DNA of 64,000 nt from the NCBI RefSeq assembly GCF_024679245.1, contig NC_090188.1, positions 39,053,992-39,117,991 of the forward strand, given 5' to 3'. Both the position numbers and the translations under genes were made by a program. Positions 12,705 through 25,637 of the stretch are shown piece by piece; positions within the stretch are counted from its first letter, which is position 1; each line of letters starts with the position of its first letter. The DNA comes from Pseudorasbora parva (lineage: Eukaryota; Chordata; Actinopteri; Cypriniformes; Gobionidae). A model generated the notes under the pieces. The model was not told the DNA's origin. It saw nothing but the letters and a program-made list of their open reading frames with translations, and searched no databases.

Positions 12705-14858
12705 ATATAGCTGCAAGCAGCCATTATCGGGGCCAAGCGCAAAGAAGAAGACAAGACATGCCAGCATGGCTGGAAGTCTCAAGCCAACTGCAACAATGAG
12801 CCATTAAGGACCTATTAAGTTGATTTTAGGCAAAATAGCAGTCAAATTTTAAATACAGTCAATAATAATGGTTTAATGGTTTATCACTTTCGACCAATAG
12901 GTGTCACTGTTACGAAACTGATGTGGTTTAGTCAGATTGAGATGACAATGACACATGCAAAGTTTGGTGTCAATATGTCAAAGCATTGCAGAGATACAGC
13001 CTCAAGAGTAATTTTTGCATCATGGCTCAACTCTGTTGCAGTGGTATATGAAAACTGTTTTGTCTATCAATCCGAAATCCATAAGTATTTGTCAGCATGG
13101 TCTGAAGACGATACGGATCAATTTTGGTGAAAATCGGACAAACGGTCTAGGATGAGTTTGAAAAAGTAGATTTTTAACAAATAACAAGATGGAGCACAGA
13201 TATGTTTGCAAAATATGGCAAAATTGGTATCTATCTTCTCGGCATGAGCCAATGAATGTATTATGACCAGTCTCATTACAATAGGCTAATTTAATCAAAA
13301 GTTATTAGCATTTTTGTACATTTTATTACAACTTTTGACCACAAGGTGGCGCTGCCCCGAAACTTTTTGAATATCTTCGGGACATAGAGCGGAAGACACA
13401 TACCGAGTTTTGTAATGATACACTAGTGCATTCTTAAATTATAGCATTAGCATTTTAAACCGTAATACTGCATTGAAGTCAATGGGAATTTCATGTTTTG
13501 TTTTATTATAGCGCCACCAAGAGGCACAATCCCACCAATTTTTTTATGTGTCCTCGTAGTGAGCCCATACATATGTGTGTCAAGTTTGGTGAAAATATTT
13601 CATTTTGTTTTGGAGTTATAGACATTTATATGAAAAAACACGTAAAAAATGACTGACACCTGACTTTGATTGGATTTTACTACCCCTTACTATCAATATT
13701 TTGAGATTTGGGCATTAGCGTATAGCTATCGACCTATGTTTCCGAACTTCTGAGGCTGGTTTCGTCTCGATCGGACTAGCGGTTTCGAAGATATCAGCAA
13801 ATGTTTTTTAAGCACTAAATTACAACTCTGCGCAAACCATATGCCGAAACCTGGCAAGTCTGGTATCGTTGGAGTCGGCAAGGATTCAGGAGACCAAAAA
13901 ACACACTCCCATCAAAATATGTCAACCACACCCAAAGTTATAAGCGTTTGAAAAAAAAAATTCTCCACTAGGTGGCGCTGTTTCGAAACTTCTCAGGCTA
14001 CTTCAGGGCATCGTGGTGATGACCCATACCAAGTTTCATAACAATCTGTTCATGCGTTCATAAAATACAGCATTTTTGCACATAATTCAAAATGGCCGAC
14101 ATCCAAAATGGCCGACATGGTAAAATTGGATATCAGTCGACTCGGCATGACGCCCTGAATCTAATGAGACCAATTTTATGATTTTTGGATAAACGGTTCA
14201 GAAGTTATAAGCCAAAATAGGCATTTTTCGTATCTCCGGACAGGTAGGTGGCGCTGCGCCGAAACGCTGCATGTTGCTTCAAGTCATGCTTGTGATGACA
14301 TGTACCAAGGTTGGTTTGAATACGATAAAGCGTTGCGGAGATATAGCCTTTAGTGTGTTTTTGCAACCTCCACGTAAAATTTGTTTGTGCGTTTATTGAA
14401 AACGATTGGACGAATCAACTTGAATTCCATAACTTTTTGTCAACATGCTCTGAAGATGATCTGTTTCAATTTTCGTGAAAATCGGAGCAACGGCCTAGGA
14501 GGAGTTCGAAAAAGTAGGTTTTTCAGAAAATTCAAAATGGCGGGAAAATTTGCATACCGGAAAATGACATCATAGGGTGAAATCGAATCGGCTTGAGCCA
14601 AGGAATCCGATGAAAAAAGAATTTTGTTTCTAGCCCTTAGGGGTCAAAAGTTATAAGCATAAATATGAGTGAAACTTTGGACAGGTGGTGGCGCTAGAGG
14701 GATTGAGTTAGAGGCACCAAATTTGCTATAGTGACAGCTCAGACTGGCTTCTATGAGTGTGCCAAATTTCACAACTTTTTACCATACGGTTCTATGGGCT
14801 GCCAGAGACTCCTATGGCGGAAGAAAAAGAAGAAGAAGAAGAAGAAGCAGAATAATAA
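12705..14858 (+). repeat. Array unit 6
   Basis: A 2,154 bp unit with a full head and no hairpin block. It carries the private change GGCTTCTATG near 14746, which recurs exactly one period later in unit 7. Confidence 0.9.
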
Positions 14859-17012
14859 ATATAGCTGCAAGCAGCCATTATCGGGGCCAAGCGCAAAGAA
14901 GAAGACAAGACATGCCAGCATGGCTGGAAGTCTCAAGCCAACTGCAACAATGAGCCATTAAGGACCTATTAAGTTGATTTTAGGCAAAATAGCAGTCAAA
15001 TTTTAAATACAGTCAATAATAATGGTTTAATGGTTTATCACTTTCGACCAATAGGTGTCACTGTTACGAAACTGATGTGGTTTAGTCAGATTGAGATGAC
15101 AATGACACATGCAAAGTTTGGTGTCAATATGTCAAAGCATTGCAGAGATACAGCCTCAAGAGTAATTTTTGCATCATGGCTCAACTCTGTTGCAGTGGTA
15201 TTTGAAAACTGTTTTGTCTATCAATCCGAAATCCATAAGTATTTGTCAGCATGGTCTGAAGACGATACGGATCAATTTTGGTGAAAATCGGACAAACGGT
15301 CTAGGATGAGTTTGAAAAAGTAGATTTTTAACAAATAACAAGATGGAGCACAGATATGTTTGCAAAATATGGCAAAATTGGTATCTATCTTCTCGGCATG
15401 AGCCAATGAATGTATTATGACCAGTCTCATTACAATAGGCTAATTTAATCAAAAGTTATTAGCATTTTTGTACATTTTATTACAACTTTTGACCACAAGG
15501 TGGCGCTGCCCCGAAACTTTTTGAATATCTTCGGGACATAGAGCGGAAGACACATACCGAGTTTTGTAATGATACACTAGTGCATTCTTAAATTATAGCA
15601 TTAGCATTTTAAACCGTAATACTGCATTGAAGTCAATGGGAATTTCATGTTTTGTTTTATTATAGCGCCACCAAGAGGCACAATCCCACCAATTTTTTTA
15701 TGTGTCCTCGTAGTGAGCCCATACATATGTGTGTCAAGTTTGGTGAAAATATTTCATTTTGTTTTGGAGTTATAGACATTTATATGAAAAAACACGTAAA
15801 AAATGACTGACACCTGACTTTGATTGGATTTTACTACCCCTTACTATCAATATTTTGAGATTTGGGCATTAGCGTATAGCTATCGACCTATGTTTCCGAA
15901 CTTCTGAGGCTGGTTTCGTCTCGATCGGACTAGCGGTTTCGAAGATATCAGCAAATGTTTTTTAAGCACTAAATTACAACTCTGCGCAAACCATATGCCG
16001 AAACCTGGCAAGTCTGGTATCGTTGGAGTCGGCAAGGATTCAGGAGACCAAAAAACACACTCCCATCAAAATATGTCAACCACACCCAAAGTTATAAGCG
16101 TTTGAAAAAAAAAATTCTCCACTAGGTGGCGCTGTTTCGAAACTTCTCAGGCTACTTCAGGGCATCGTGGTGATGACCCATACCAAGTTTCATAACAATC
16201 TGTTCATGCGTTCATAAAATACAGCATTTTTGCACATAATTCAAAATGGCCGACATCCAAAATGGCCGACATGGTAAAATTGGATATCAGTCGACTCGGC
16301 ATGACGCCCTGAATCTAATGAGACCAATTTTATGATTTTTGGATAAACGGTTCAGAAGTTATAAGCCAAAATAGGCATTTTTCGTATCTCCGGACAGGTA
16401 GGTGGCGCTGCGCCGAAACGCTGCATGTTGCTTCAAGTCATGCTTGTGATGACATGTACCAAGGTTGGTTTGAATACGATAAAGCGTTGCGGAGATATAG
16501 CCTTTAGTGTGTTTTTGCAACCTCCACGTAAAATTTGTTTGTGCGTTTATTGAAAACGATTGGACGAATCAACTTGAATTCCATAACTTTTTGTCAACAT
16601 GCTCTGAAGATGATCTGTTTCAATTTTCGTGAAAATCGGAGCAACGGCCTAGGAGGAGTTCGAAAAAGTAGGTTTTTCAGAAAATTCAAAATGGCGGGAA
16701 AATTTGCATACCGGAAAATGACATCATAGGGTGAAATCGAATCGGCTTGAGCCAAGGAATCCGATGAAAAAAGAATTTTGTTTCTAGCCCTTAGGGGTCA
16801 AAAGTTATAAGCATAAATATGAGTGAAACTTTGGACAGGTGGTGGCGCTAGAGGGATTGAGTTAGAGGCACCAAATTTGCTATAGTGACAGCTCAGACTG
16901 GCTTCTATGAGTGTGCCAAATTTCACAACTTTTTACCATACGGTTCTATGGGCTGCCAGAGACTCCTATGGCGGAAGAAAAAGAAGAAGAAGAAGAAGAA
17001 GCAGAATAATAA
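14859..17012 (+). repeat. Array unit 7
   Basis: A 2,154 bp unit. It shares private variants with unit 6 (GGCTTCTATG in the tail) and unit 8 (GTATTTGAAAAC near 15200). This implies a very recent duplication with a period of exactly 2,154 bp. Confidence 0.9.
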
Positions 17013-19153
17013 ATATAGCTGCAAGCAGCCATTATCGGGGCCAAGCGCAAAGAAGAAGACAAGACATGCCAGCATGGCTGGAAGTCTCAAGCCAACTGCA
17101 ACAATGAGCCATTAAGGACCTATTAAGTTGATTTTAGGCAAAATAGCAGTCAAATTTTAAATACAGTCAATAATAATGGTTTAATGGTTTATCACTTTCG
17201 ACCAATAGGTGTCACTGTTACGAAACTGATGTGGTTTAGTCAGATTGAGATGACAATGACACATGCAAAGTTTGGTGTCAATATGTCAAAGCATTGCAGA
17301 GATACAGCCTCAAGAGTAATTTTTGCATCATGGCTCAACTCTGTTGCAGTGGTATTTGAAAACTGTTTTGTCTATCAATCCGAAATCCATAAGTATTTGT
17401 CAGCATGGTCTGAAGACGATACGGATCAATTTTGGTGAAAATCGGACAAACGGTCTAGGATGAGTTTGAAAAAGTAGATTTTTAACAAATAACAAGATGG
17501 AGCACAGATATGTTTGCAAAATATGGCAAAATTGGTATCTATCTTCTCGGCATGAGCCAATGAATGTATTATGACCAGTCTCATTACAATAGGCTAATTT
17601 AATCAAAAGTTATTAGCATTTTTGTACATTTTATTACAACTTTTGACCACAAGGTGGCGCTGCCCCGAAACTTTTTGAATATCTTCGGGACATAGAGCGG
17701 AAGACACATACCGAGTTTTGTAATGATACACTAGTGCATTCTTAAATTATAGCATTAGCATTTTAAACCGTAATACTGCATTGAAGTCAATGGGAATTTC
17801 ATGTTTTGTTTTATTATAGCGCCACCAAGAGGCACAATCCCACCAATTTTTTTATGTGTCCTCGTAGTGAGCCCATACATATGTGTGTCAAGTTTGGTGA
17901 AAATATTTCATTTTGTTTTGGAGTTATAGACATTTATATGAAAAAACACGTAAAAAATGACTGACACCTGACTTTGATTGGATTTTACTACCCCTTACTA
18001 TCAATATTTTGAGATTTGGGCATTAGCGTATAGCTATCGACCTATGTTTCCGAACTTCTGAGGCTGGTTTCGTCTCGATCGGACTAGCGGTTTCGAAGAT
18101 ATCAGCAAATGTTTTTTAAGCACTAAATTACAACTCTGCGCAAACCATATGCCGAAACCTGGCAAGTCTGGTATCGTTGGAGTCGGCAAGGATTCAGGAG
18201 ACCAAAAAACACACTCCCATCAAAATATGTCAACCACACCCAAAGTTATAAGCGTTTGAAAAAAAAAATTCTCCACTAGGTGGCGCTGTTTCGAAACTTC
18301 TCAGGCTACTTCAGGGCATCGTGGTGATGACCCATACCAAGTTTCATAACAATCTGTTCATGCGTTCATAAAATACAGCATTTTTGCACATAATTCAAAA
18401 TGGCCGACATCCAAAATGGCCGACATGGTAAAATTGGATATCAGTCGACTCGGCATGACGCCCTGAATCTAATGAGACGAATTTTATGATTTTTGGATAA
18501 ACGGTTCAGAAGTTATAAGCCAAAATAGGCATTTTTCGTATCTCCGGACAGGTAGGTGGCGCTGCGCCGAAACGCTGCATGTTGCTTCAAGTCATGCTTG
18601 TGATGACATGTACCAAGGTTGGTTTGAATACGATAAAGCGTTGCGGAGATATAGCCTTTAGTGTGTTTTTGCAACCTCCACGTAAAATTTGTTTGTGCGT
18701 TTATTGAAAACGATTGGACGAATCAACTTGAATTCCATAACTTTTTGTCAACATGCTCTGAAGATGATCTGTTTCAATTTTCGTGAAAATCGGAGCAACG
18801 GCCTAGGAGGAGTTCGAAAAAGTAGGTTTTTCAGAAAATTCAAAATGGCGGGAAAATTTGCATACCGGAAAATGACATCATAGGGTGAAATCGAATCGGC
18901 TTGAGCCAAGGAATCCGATGAAAAAAGAATTTTGTTTCTAGCCCTTAGGGGTCAAAAGTTATAAGCATAAATATGAGTGAAACTTTGGACAGGTGGTGGC
19001 GCTAGAGGGATTGAGTTAGAGGCACCAAATTTGCTATAGTGACAGCTCAGACTGGCCTCTATGAGTGTGCCAAATTTCACAACTTTTTACCATACGGTTC
19101 TATGGGCTGCCAGAGACTCCTATGGCGGAAAAAGAAGAAGAAGAAGAAGCAGA
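17013..19153 (+). repeat. Array unit 8
   Basis: It carries the GTATTTGAAAAC variant shared with unit 7. The tail ends CAGAACAAGCAGCC, so the AAT stretch and the head start were lost at the junction. Confidence 0.9.
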
Positions 19154-21298
19154 ACAAGCAGCCATTATCGGGGCCAAGCGCAAAGAAGAAGACAAGACAT
19201 GCCAGCATGGCTGGAAGTCTCAAGCCAACTGCAACAATGAGCCATTAAGGACCTATTAAGTTGATTTTAGGCAAAATAGCAGTCAAATTTTAAATACAGT
19301 CAATAATAATGGTTTAATGGTTTATCACTTTCGACCAATAGGTGTCACTGTTACGAAACTGATGTGGTTTAGTCAGATTGAGATGACAATGACACATGCA
19401 AAGTTTGGTGTCAATATGTCAAAGCATTGCAGAGATACAGCCTCAAGAGTAATTTTTGCATCATGGCTCAACTCTGTTGCAGTGGTATATGAAAACTGTT
19501 TTGTCTATCAATCCGAAATCCATAAGTATTTGTCAGCATGGTCTGAAGACGATACGGATCAATTTTGGTGAAAATCGGACAAACGGTCTAGGATGAGTTT
19601 GAAAAAGTAGATTTTTAACAAATAACAAGATGGAGCACAGATATGTTTGCAAAATATGGCAAAATTGGTATCTATCTTCTCGGCATGAGCCAATGAATGT
19701 ATTATGACCAGTCTCATTACAATAGGCTAATTTAATCAAAAGTTATTAGCATTTTTGTACATTTTATTACAACTTTTGACCACAAGGTGGCGCTGCCCCG
19801 AAACTTTTTGAATATCTTCGGGACATAGAGCGGAAGACACATACCGAGTTTTGTAATGATACACTAGTGCATTCTTAAATTATAGCATTAGCATTTTAAA
19901 CCGTAATACTGCATTGAAGTCAATGGGAATTTCATGTTTTGTTTTATTATAGCGCCACCAAGAGGCACAATCCCACCAATTTTTTTATGTGTCCTCGTAG
20001 TGAGCCCATACATATGTGTGTCAAGTTTGGTGAAAATATTTCATTTTGTTTTGGAGTTATAGACATTTATATGAAAAAACACGTAAAAAATGACTGACAC
20101 CTGACTTTGATTGGATTTTACTACCCCTTACTATCAATATTTTGAGATTTGGGCATTAGCATATAGCTATCGACCTATGTTTCCGAACTTCTGAGGCTGG
20201 TTTCGTCTCGATCGGACTAGCGGTTTCGAAGATATCAGCAAATGTTTTTTAAGCACTAAATTACAACTCTGCGCAAACCATATGCCGAAACCTGGCAAGT
20301 CTGGTATCGTTGGAGTCGGCAAGGATTCAGGAGACCAAAAAACACACTCCCATCAAAATATGTCAACCACACCCAAAGTTATAAGCGTTTGAAAAAAAAA
20401 ATTCTCCACTAGGTGGCGCTGTTTCGAAACTTCTCAGGCTACTTCAGGGCATCGTGGTGATGACCCATACCAAGTTTCATAACAATCTGTTCATGCGTTC
20501 ATAAAATACAGCATTTTTGCACATAATTCAAAATGGCCGACATCCAAAATGGCCGACATGGTAAAATTGGATATCAGTCGACTCGGCATGACGCCCTGAA
20601 TCTAATGAGACCAATTTTATGATTTTTGGATAAACGGTTCAGAAGTTATAAGCCAAAATAGGCATTTTTCGTATCTCCGGACAGGTAGGTGGCGCTGCGC
20701 CGAAACGCTGCATGTTGCTTCAAGTCATGCTTGTGATGACATGTACCAAGGTTGGTTTGAATACGATAAAGCGTTGCGGAGATATAGCCTTTAGTGTGTT
20801 TTTGCAACCTCCACGTAAAATTTGTTTGTGCGTTTATTGAAAATGATTGGACGAATCAACTTGAATTCCATAACTTTTTGTCAACATGCTCTGAAGATGA
20901 TCTGTTTCAATTTTCGTGAAAATCGGAGCAACGGCCTAGGAGGAGTTCGAAAAAGTAGGTTTTTCAGAAAATTCAAAATGGCGGGAAAATTTGCATACCG
21001 GAAAATGACATCATAGGGTGAAATCGAATCGGCTTGAGCCAAGGAATCCGATGAAAAAAGAATTTTGTTTCTAGCCCTTAGGGGTCAAAAGTTATAAGCA
21101 TAAATATGAGTGAAACTTTGGACAGGTGGTGGCGCTAGAGGGATTGAGTTAGAGGCACCAAATTTGCTATAGTGACAGCTCAGACTGGCCTCTATGAGTG
21201 TGCCAAATTTCACAACTTTTTACCATACGGTTCTATGGGCTGCCAGAGACTCCTATGGCGGAAGAAGAAGAAGAAGAAGAAGAAGAAGAAGAAGCAGA
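19154..21298 (+). repeat. Array unit 9
   Basis: Truncated head. The right junction is the same shortened CAGAACAAGCAGCC type as the left one, so units 8 and 9 share a derived junction. Confidence 0.9.
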
Positions 21299-23442
21299 AC
21301 AAGCAGCCATTATCGGGGCCAAGCGCAAAGAAGAAGACAAGACATGCCAGCATGGCTGGAAGTCTCAAGCCAACTGCAACAATGAGCCATTAAGGACCTA
21401 TTAAGTTGATTTTAGGCAAAATAGCAGTCAAATTTTAAATACAGTCAATAATAATGGTTTAATGGTTTATCACTTTCGACCAATAGGTGTCACTGTTACG
21501 AAACTGATGTGGTTTAGTCAGATTGAGATGACAATGACACATGCAAAGTTTGGTGTCAATATGTCAAAGCATTGCAGAGATACAGCCTCAAGAGTAATTT
21601 TTGCATCATGGCTCAACTCTGTTGCAGTGGTATATGAAAACTGTTTTGTCTATCAATCCGAAATCCATAACTATTTGTCAGCATGGTCTGAAGACGATAC
21701 GGATCAATTTTGGTGAAAATCGGACAAACGGTCTAGGATGAGTTTGAAAAAGTAGATTTTTAACAAATAACAAGATGGAGCACAGATATGTTTGCAAAAT
21801 ATGGCAAAATTGGTATCTATCTTCTCGGCATGAGCCAATGAATGTATTATGACCAGTCTCATTACAATAGGCTAATTTAATCAAAAGTTATTAGCATTTT
21901 TGTACATTTTATTACAACTTTTGACCACAAGGTGGCGCTGCCCCGAAACTTTTTGAATATCTTCGGGACATAGAGCGGAAGACACATACCGAGTTTTGTA
22001 ATGATACACTAGTGCATTCTTAAATTATAGCATTAGCATTTTAAACCGTAATACTGCATTGAAGTCAATGGGAATTTCATGTTTTGTTTTATTATAGCGC
22101 CACCAAGAGGCACAATCCCACCAATTTTTTTATGTGTCCTCGTAGTGAGCCCATACATATGTGTGTCAAGTTTGGTGAAAATATTTCATTTTGTTTTGGA
22201 GTTATAGACATTTATATGAAAAAACACGTAAAAAATGACTGACACCTGACTTTGATTGGATTTTACTACCCCTTACTATCAATATTTTGACATTTGGGCA
22301 TTAGCGTATAGCTATCGACCTATGTTTCCGAACTTCTGAGGCTGGTTTCGTCTCGATCGGACTAGCGGTTTTGAAGATATCAGCAAATGTTTTTTAAGCG
22401 CTAAATTACAACGCTGCGCAAACCATATGCCGAAACTGGGCATGTCTTGTATCGTTGGACTCGGCAAGGATTCAGGAGCCCAAAAAAGCTACTCCCATCA
22501 AAATTTTTCACTCACACCCAAAGTTATAAGCGTTTGAAAAAAAAGAATTATCCACTAGGTGGCGCTGTTTCGAAACTTCTCAGGCTACTTCAGGGCATCG
22601 TGGTGATGACCCATACCAAGTTTCGTAACAATCCGTTCATGCGTTCATAAAATACAGCATTTTTGCACATAATTCAAAATGGCCGACATCCAAAATGGCC
22701 GACATGGTAAAATTGGATATCAGTCGACTCGGCATGACGCCCTGAATCTAATGAGACCAATTTTATGATTTTTGGATAAACGGTTCAGAAGTTATAAGCC
22801 AAAATATGCATTTTTCGTATCTCCGGACCAGTAGGTGGCGCTGCGCCGAAACGCTGCATGTTGCTTCAGGTCATGCTTGTGATGACATGTACCAAGTTTG
22901 GTTTGAATACGATAAAGCGTTGTGGAGATATAGCCTTTAGTGTGTTTTTGCAACCTCTACGTAAAATTTGTTTGTGCGTTTATTGAAAACGATTGGACGA
23001 ATCAACTTAAATTCCATAACTTTTTGTCAGCATGCTATGAAGATGATCTGTTTCAATTTTCATGAAAATCGGAGCAACGGCCTAGGAGGAGTTAGAAAAA
23101 GTAGGTTTTTCAGAAAATTCAAAATGGCGGGAAAATTTGCATAACGGAAAATGACATCATAGGGTGAAATCGAATCGGCTTGAGCCAAGGAATCCGATGA
23201 AAAAAGAATTTTGTTTCTAGCCCTTAGGGGTCAAAAGTTATAAGCATAAATATGAGTGAAACTTTGGACAGGTGGTGGCGCTAGAGAGATTGAGTTAGAG
23301 GCACCAAATTTGCTATAGTGACAGCTCAGACTGGCCTCTATGAGTGTGCCAAATTTCACAACTTTTTACCATACGGTTCTATGGGCTGCCAGAGACTCCT
23401 ATGGCGGAAAAAGAAGAAGAAGAAGAAGAAGCAGAATAATAA
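21299..23442 (+). repeat. Array unit 10
   Basis: The 22,280-23,160 part matches the variant haplotype of unit 3 (AACTGGGCATGTC, GTCAGCATGCTATGAAG), seven units away. Confidence 0.9.
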
Positions 23443-25637
23443 ATATAGCTGCAAGCAGCCATTATCGGGGCCAAGCGCAAAGAAGAAGACAAGACATGCC
23501 AGCATGGCTGGAAGTCTCAAGCCAACTGCAACAATGAGCCATTAAGGACCTATTAAGTTGATTTTAGGCAAAATAGCAGTCAAATTTTAAATACAGTCAA
23601 TAATAATGGTTTAATGGTTTATCACTTTCGACCAATAGGTGTCACTGTTACGAAACTGATGTGGTTTAGTCAGATTGAGATGACAATGACACATGCAAAG
23701 TTTGGTGTCAATATGTCAAAGCATTGCAGAGATACAGCCTCAAGAGTAATTTTTGCATCATGGCTCAACTCTGTTGCAGTGGTATATGAAAACTGTTTTG
23801 TCTATCAATCCGAAATCCATAACTATTTGTCAGCATGGTCTGAAGACGATACGGATCAATTTTGGTGAAAATCGGACAAACGGTCTAGGATGAGTTTGAA
23901 AAAGTAGGTTTTTAACAAATAACAAGACGGAGGACAGATAGGTTTGCAAAATATGGCACAATTGGTATCCATGTTCTCGGCATGAGCCATTGACTGTATT
24001 ATGACCAGTTTCATTACAATGGGTTAATTTAATCAAAAGTTATTCGCATTTCTGTACATTTTATTACAACTTTTGACCACAAGGTGGCGCTACCCCGAAA
24101 CTTTTTGAGTATCTTCAGGACATGGAGCGGAAGACACATACCGAGTTTTGTAACGATACGCTAATGCATTCTTAAATTATAGCATTAGCATTTTAAACCA
24201 TAATACTGCATTGAAGTCAATGGGAATTTCATGTTTTGTTTTATTATAGCGCCACCAAGAGGCACAATCCCACCAATTTTTTTATGTGTCCTCATAGTGA
24301 GCCCATACATATGTGTGTCAAGTTTGGTGAAAATATCTCATTTTGTTTTGGAGTTATAGACATTTATATGAAAAAACACGTAAAAAAGGACTGACACCTG
24401 ACTTTGATTGGATTTTACTACCCCTTACTATCAATATTTTGAGATTTGGGCATTAGCGTATAGCTATCGACCTATGTTTCCGAACTTCTGAGGCTGGTTT
24501 CATCTCGATCGGACTAGCGGTTTCGAAGATATCAGCAAATGTTTTTTAAGCACTAAATTACAACTCTGCGCAAACCATATGCCGAAACCTGGCAAGTCTG
24601 GTATCGTTGGAGTCGGCAAGGATTCAGGAGACCAAAAAACACACTCCCATCAAAATATGTCAACCACACCCAAAGTTATAAGCGTTTGAAAAAAAAAATT
24701 CTCCACTAGGTGGCGCTGTTTCGAAACTTCTCAGGCTACTTCAGGGCATCGTGGTGATGACCCATACCAAGTTTCATAACAATCTGTTCATGCGTTCATA
24801 AAATACAGCATTTTTGCACATAATTCAAAATGGCCGACATCCAAAATGGCCGACATGGTAAAATTGGATATCAGTCGACTCGGCATGACGCCCTGAATCT
24901 AATGAGACCAATTTTATGATTTTTGGATAAACGGTTCAGAAGTTATAAGCCAAAATAGGCATTTTTCGTATCTCCGGACAGGTAGGTGGCGCTGCGCCGA
25001 AACGCTGCATGTTGCTTCAAGTCATGCTTGTGATGACATGTACCAAGGTTGGTTTGAATACGATAAAGCGTTGCGGAGATATAGCCTTTAGTGTGTTTTT
25101 GCAACCTCCACGTAAAATTTGTTTGTGCGTTTATTGAAAACGATTGGACGAATCAACTTGAATTCCATAACTTTTTGTCAACATGCTCTGAAGATGATCT
25201 GTTTCAATTTTCGTGAAAATCGGAGCAACGGCCTAGGAGGAGTTCGAAAAAGTAGGTTTTTCAGAAAATTCAAAATGGCGGGAAAATTTGCATACCGGAA
25301 AATGACATCATAGGGTGAAATCGAATCGGCTTGAGCCAAGGAATCCGATGAAAAAAGAATTTTGTTTCTAGCCCTTAGGGGTCAAAAGTTATAAGCATAA
25401 ATATGAGTGAAACTTTGGACAGGTGGTGGCGCTAGAGGGATTGAGTTAGAGGCACCAAATTTGCTATAGTGACAGCTCAGACTGGCCTCTATGAGTGTGC
25501 CAAATTTCACAACTTTTTACCATACGGTTCTATGGGCTGCCAGAGACTCCTATGGCGGAAGAAGAAGCAGAATAATAATAATAGGAACACTAACGATTTC
25601 AATAGGTGCCTCCGCACCTTCGGTGCTTGGCCCCTAA
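23443..25637 (+). repeat. Array unit 11
   Basis: Positions 23,905-24,190 carry the unit-5 haplotype (AAGACGGAGGACAG). One hairpin block after a very short GAA tract. Confidence 0.9.
25576..25634 (+). repeat. Hairpin tail block (single)
   Basis: One 59-bp block, same CCCCTAA-ATATAGC join as at 10,320. Confidence 0.85.
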
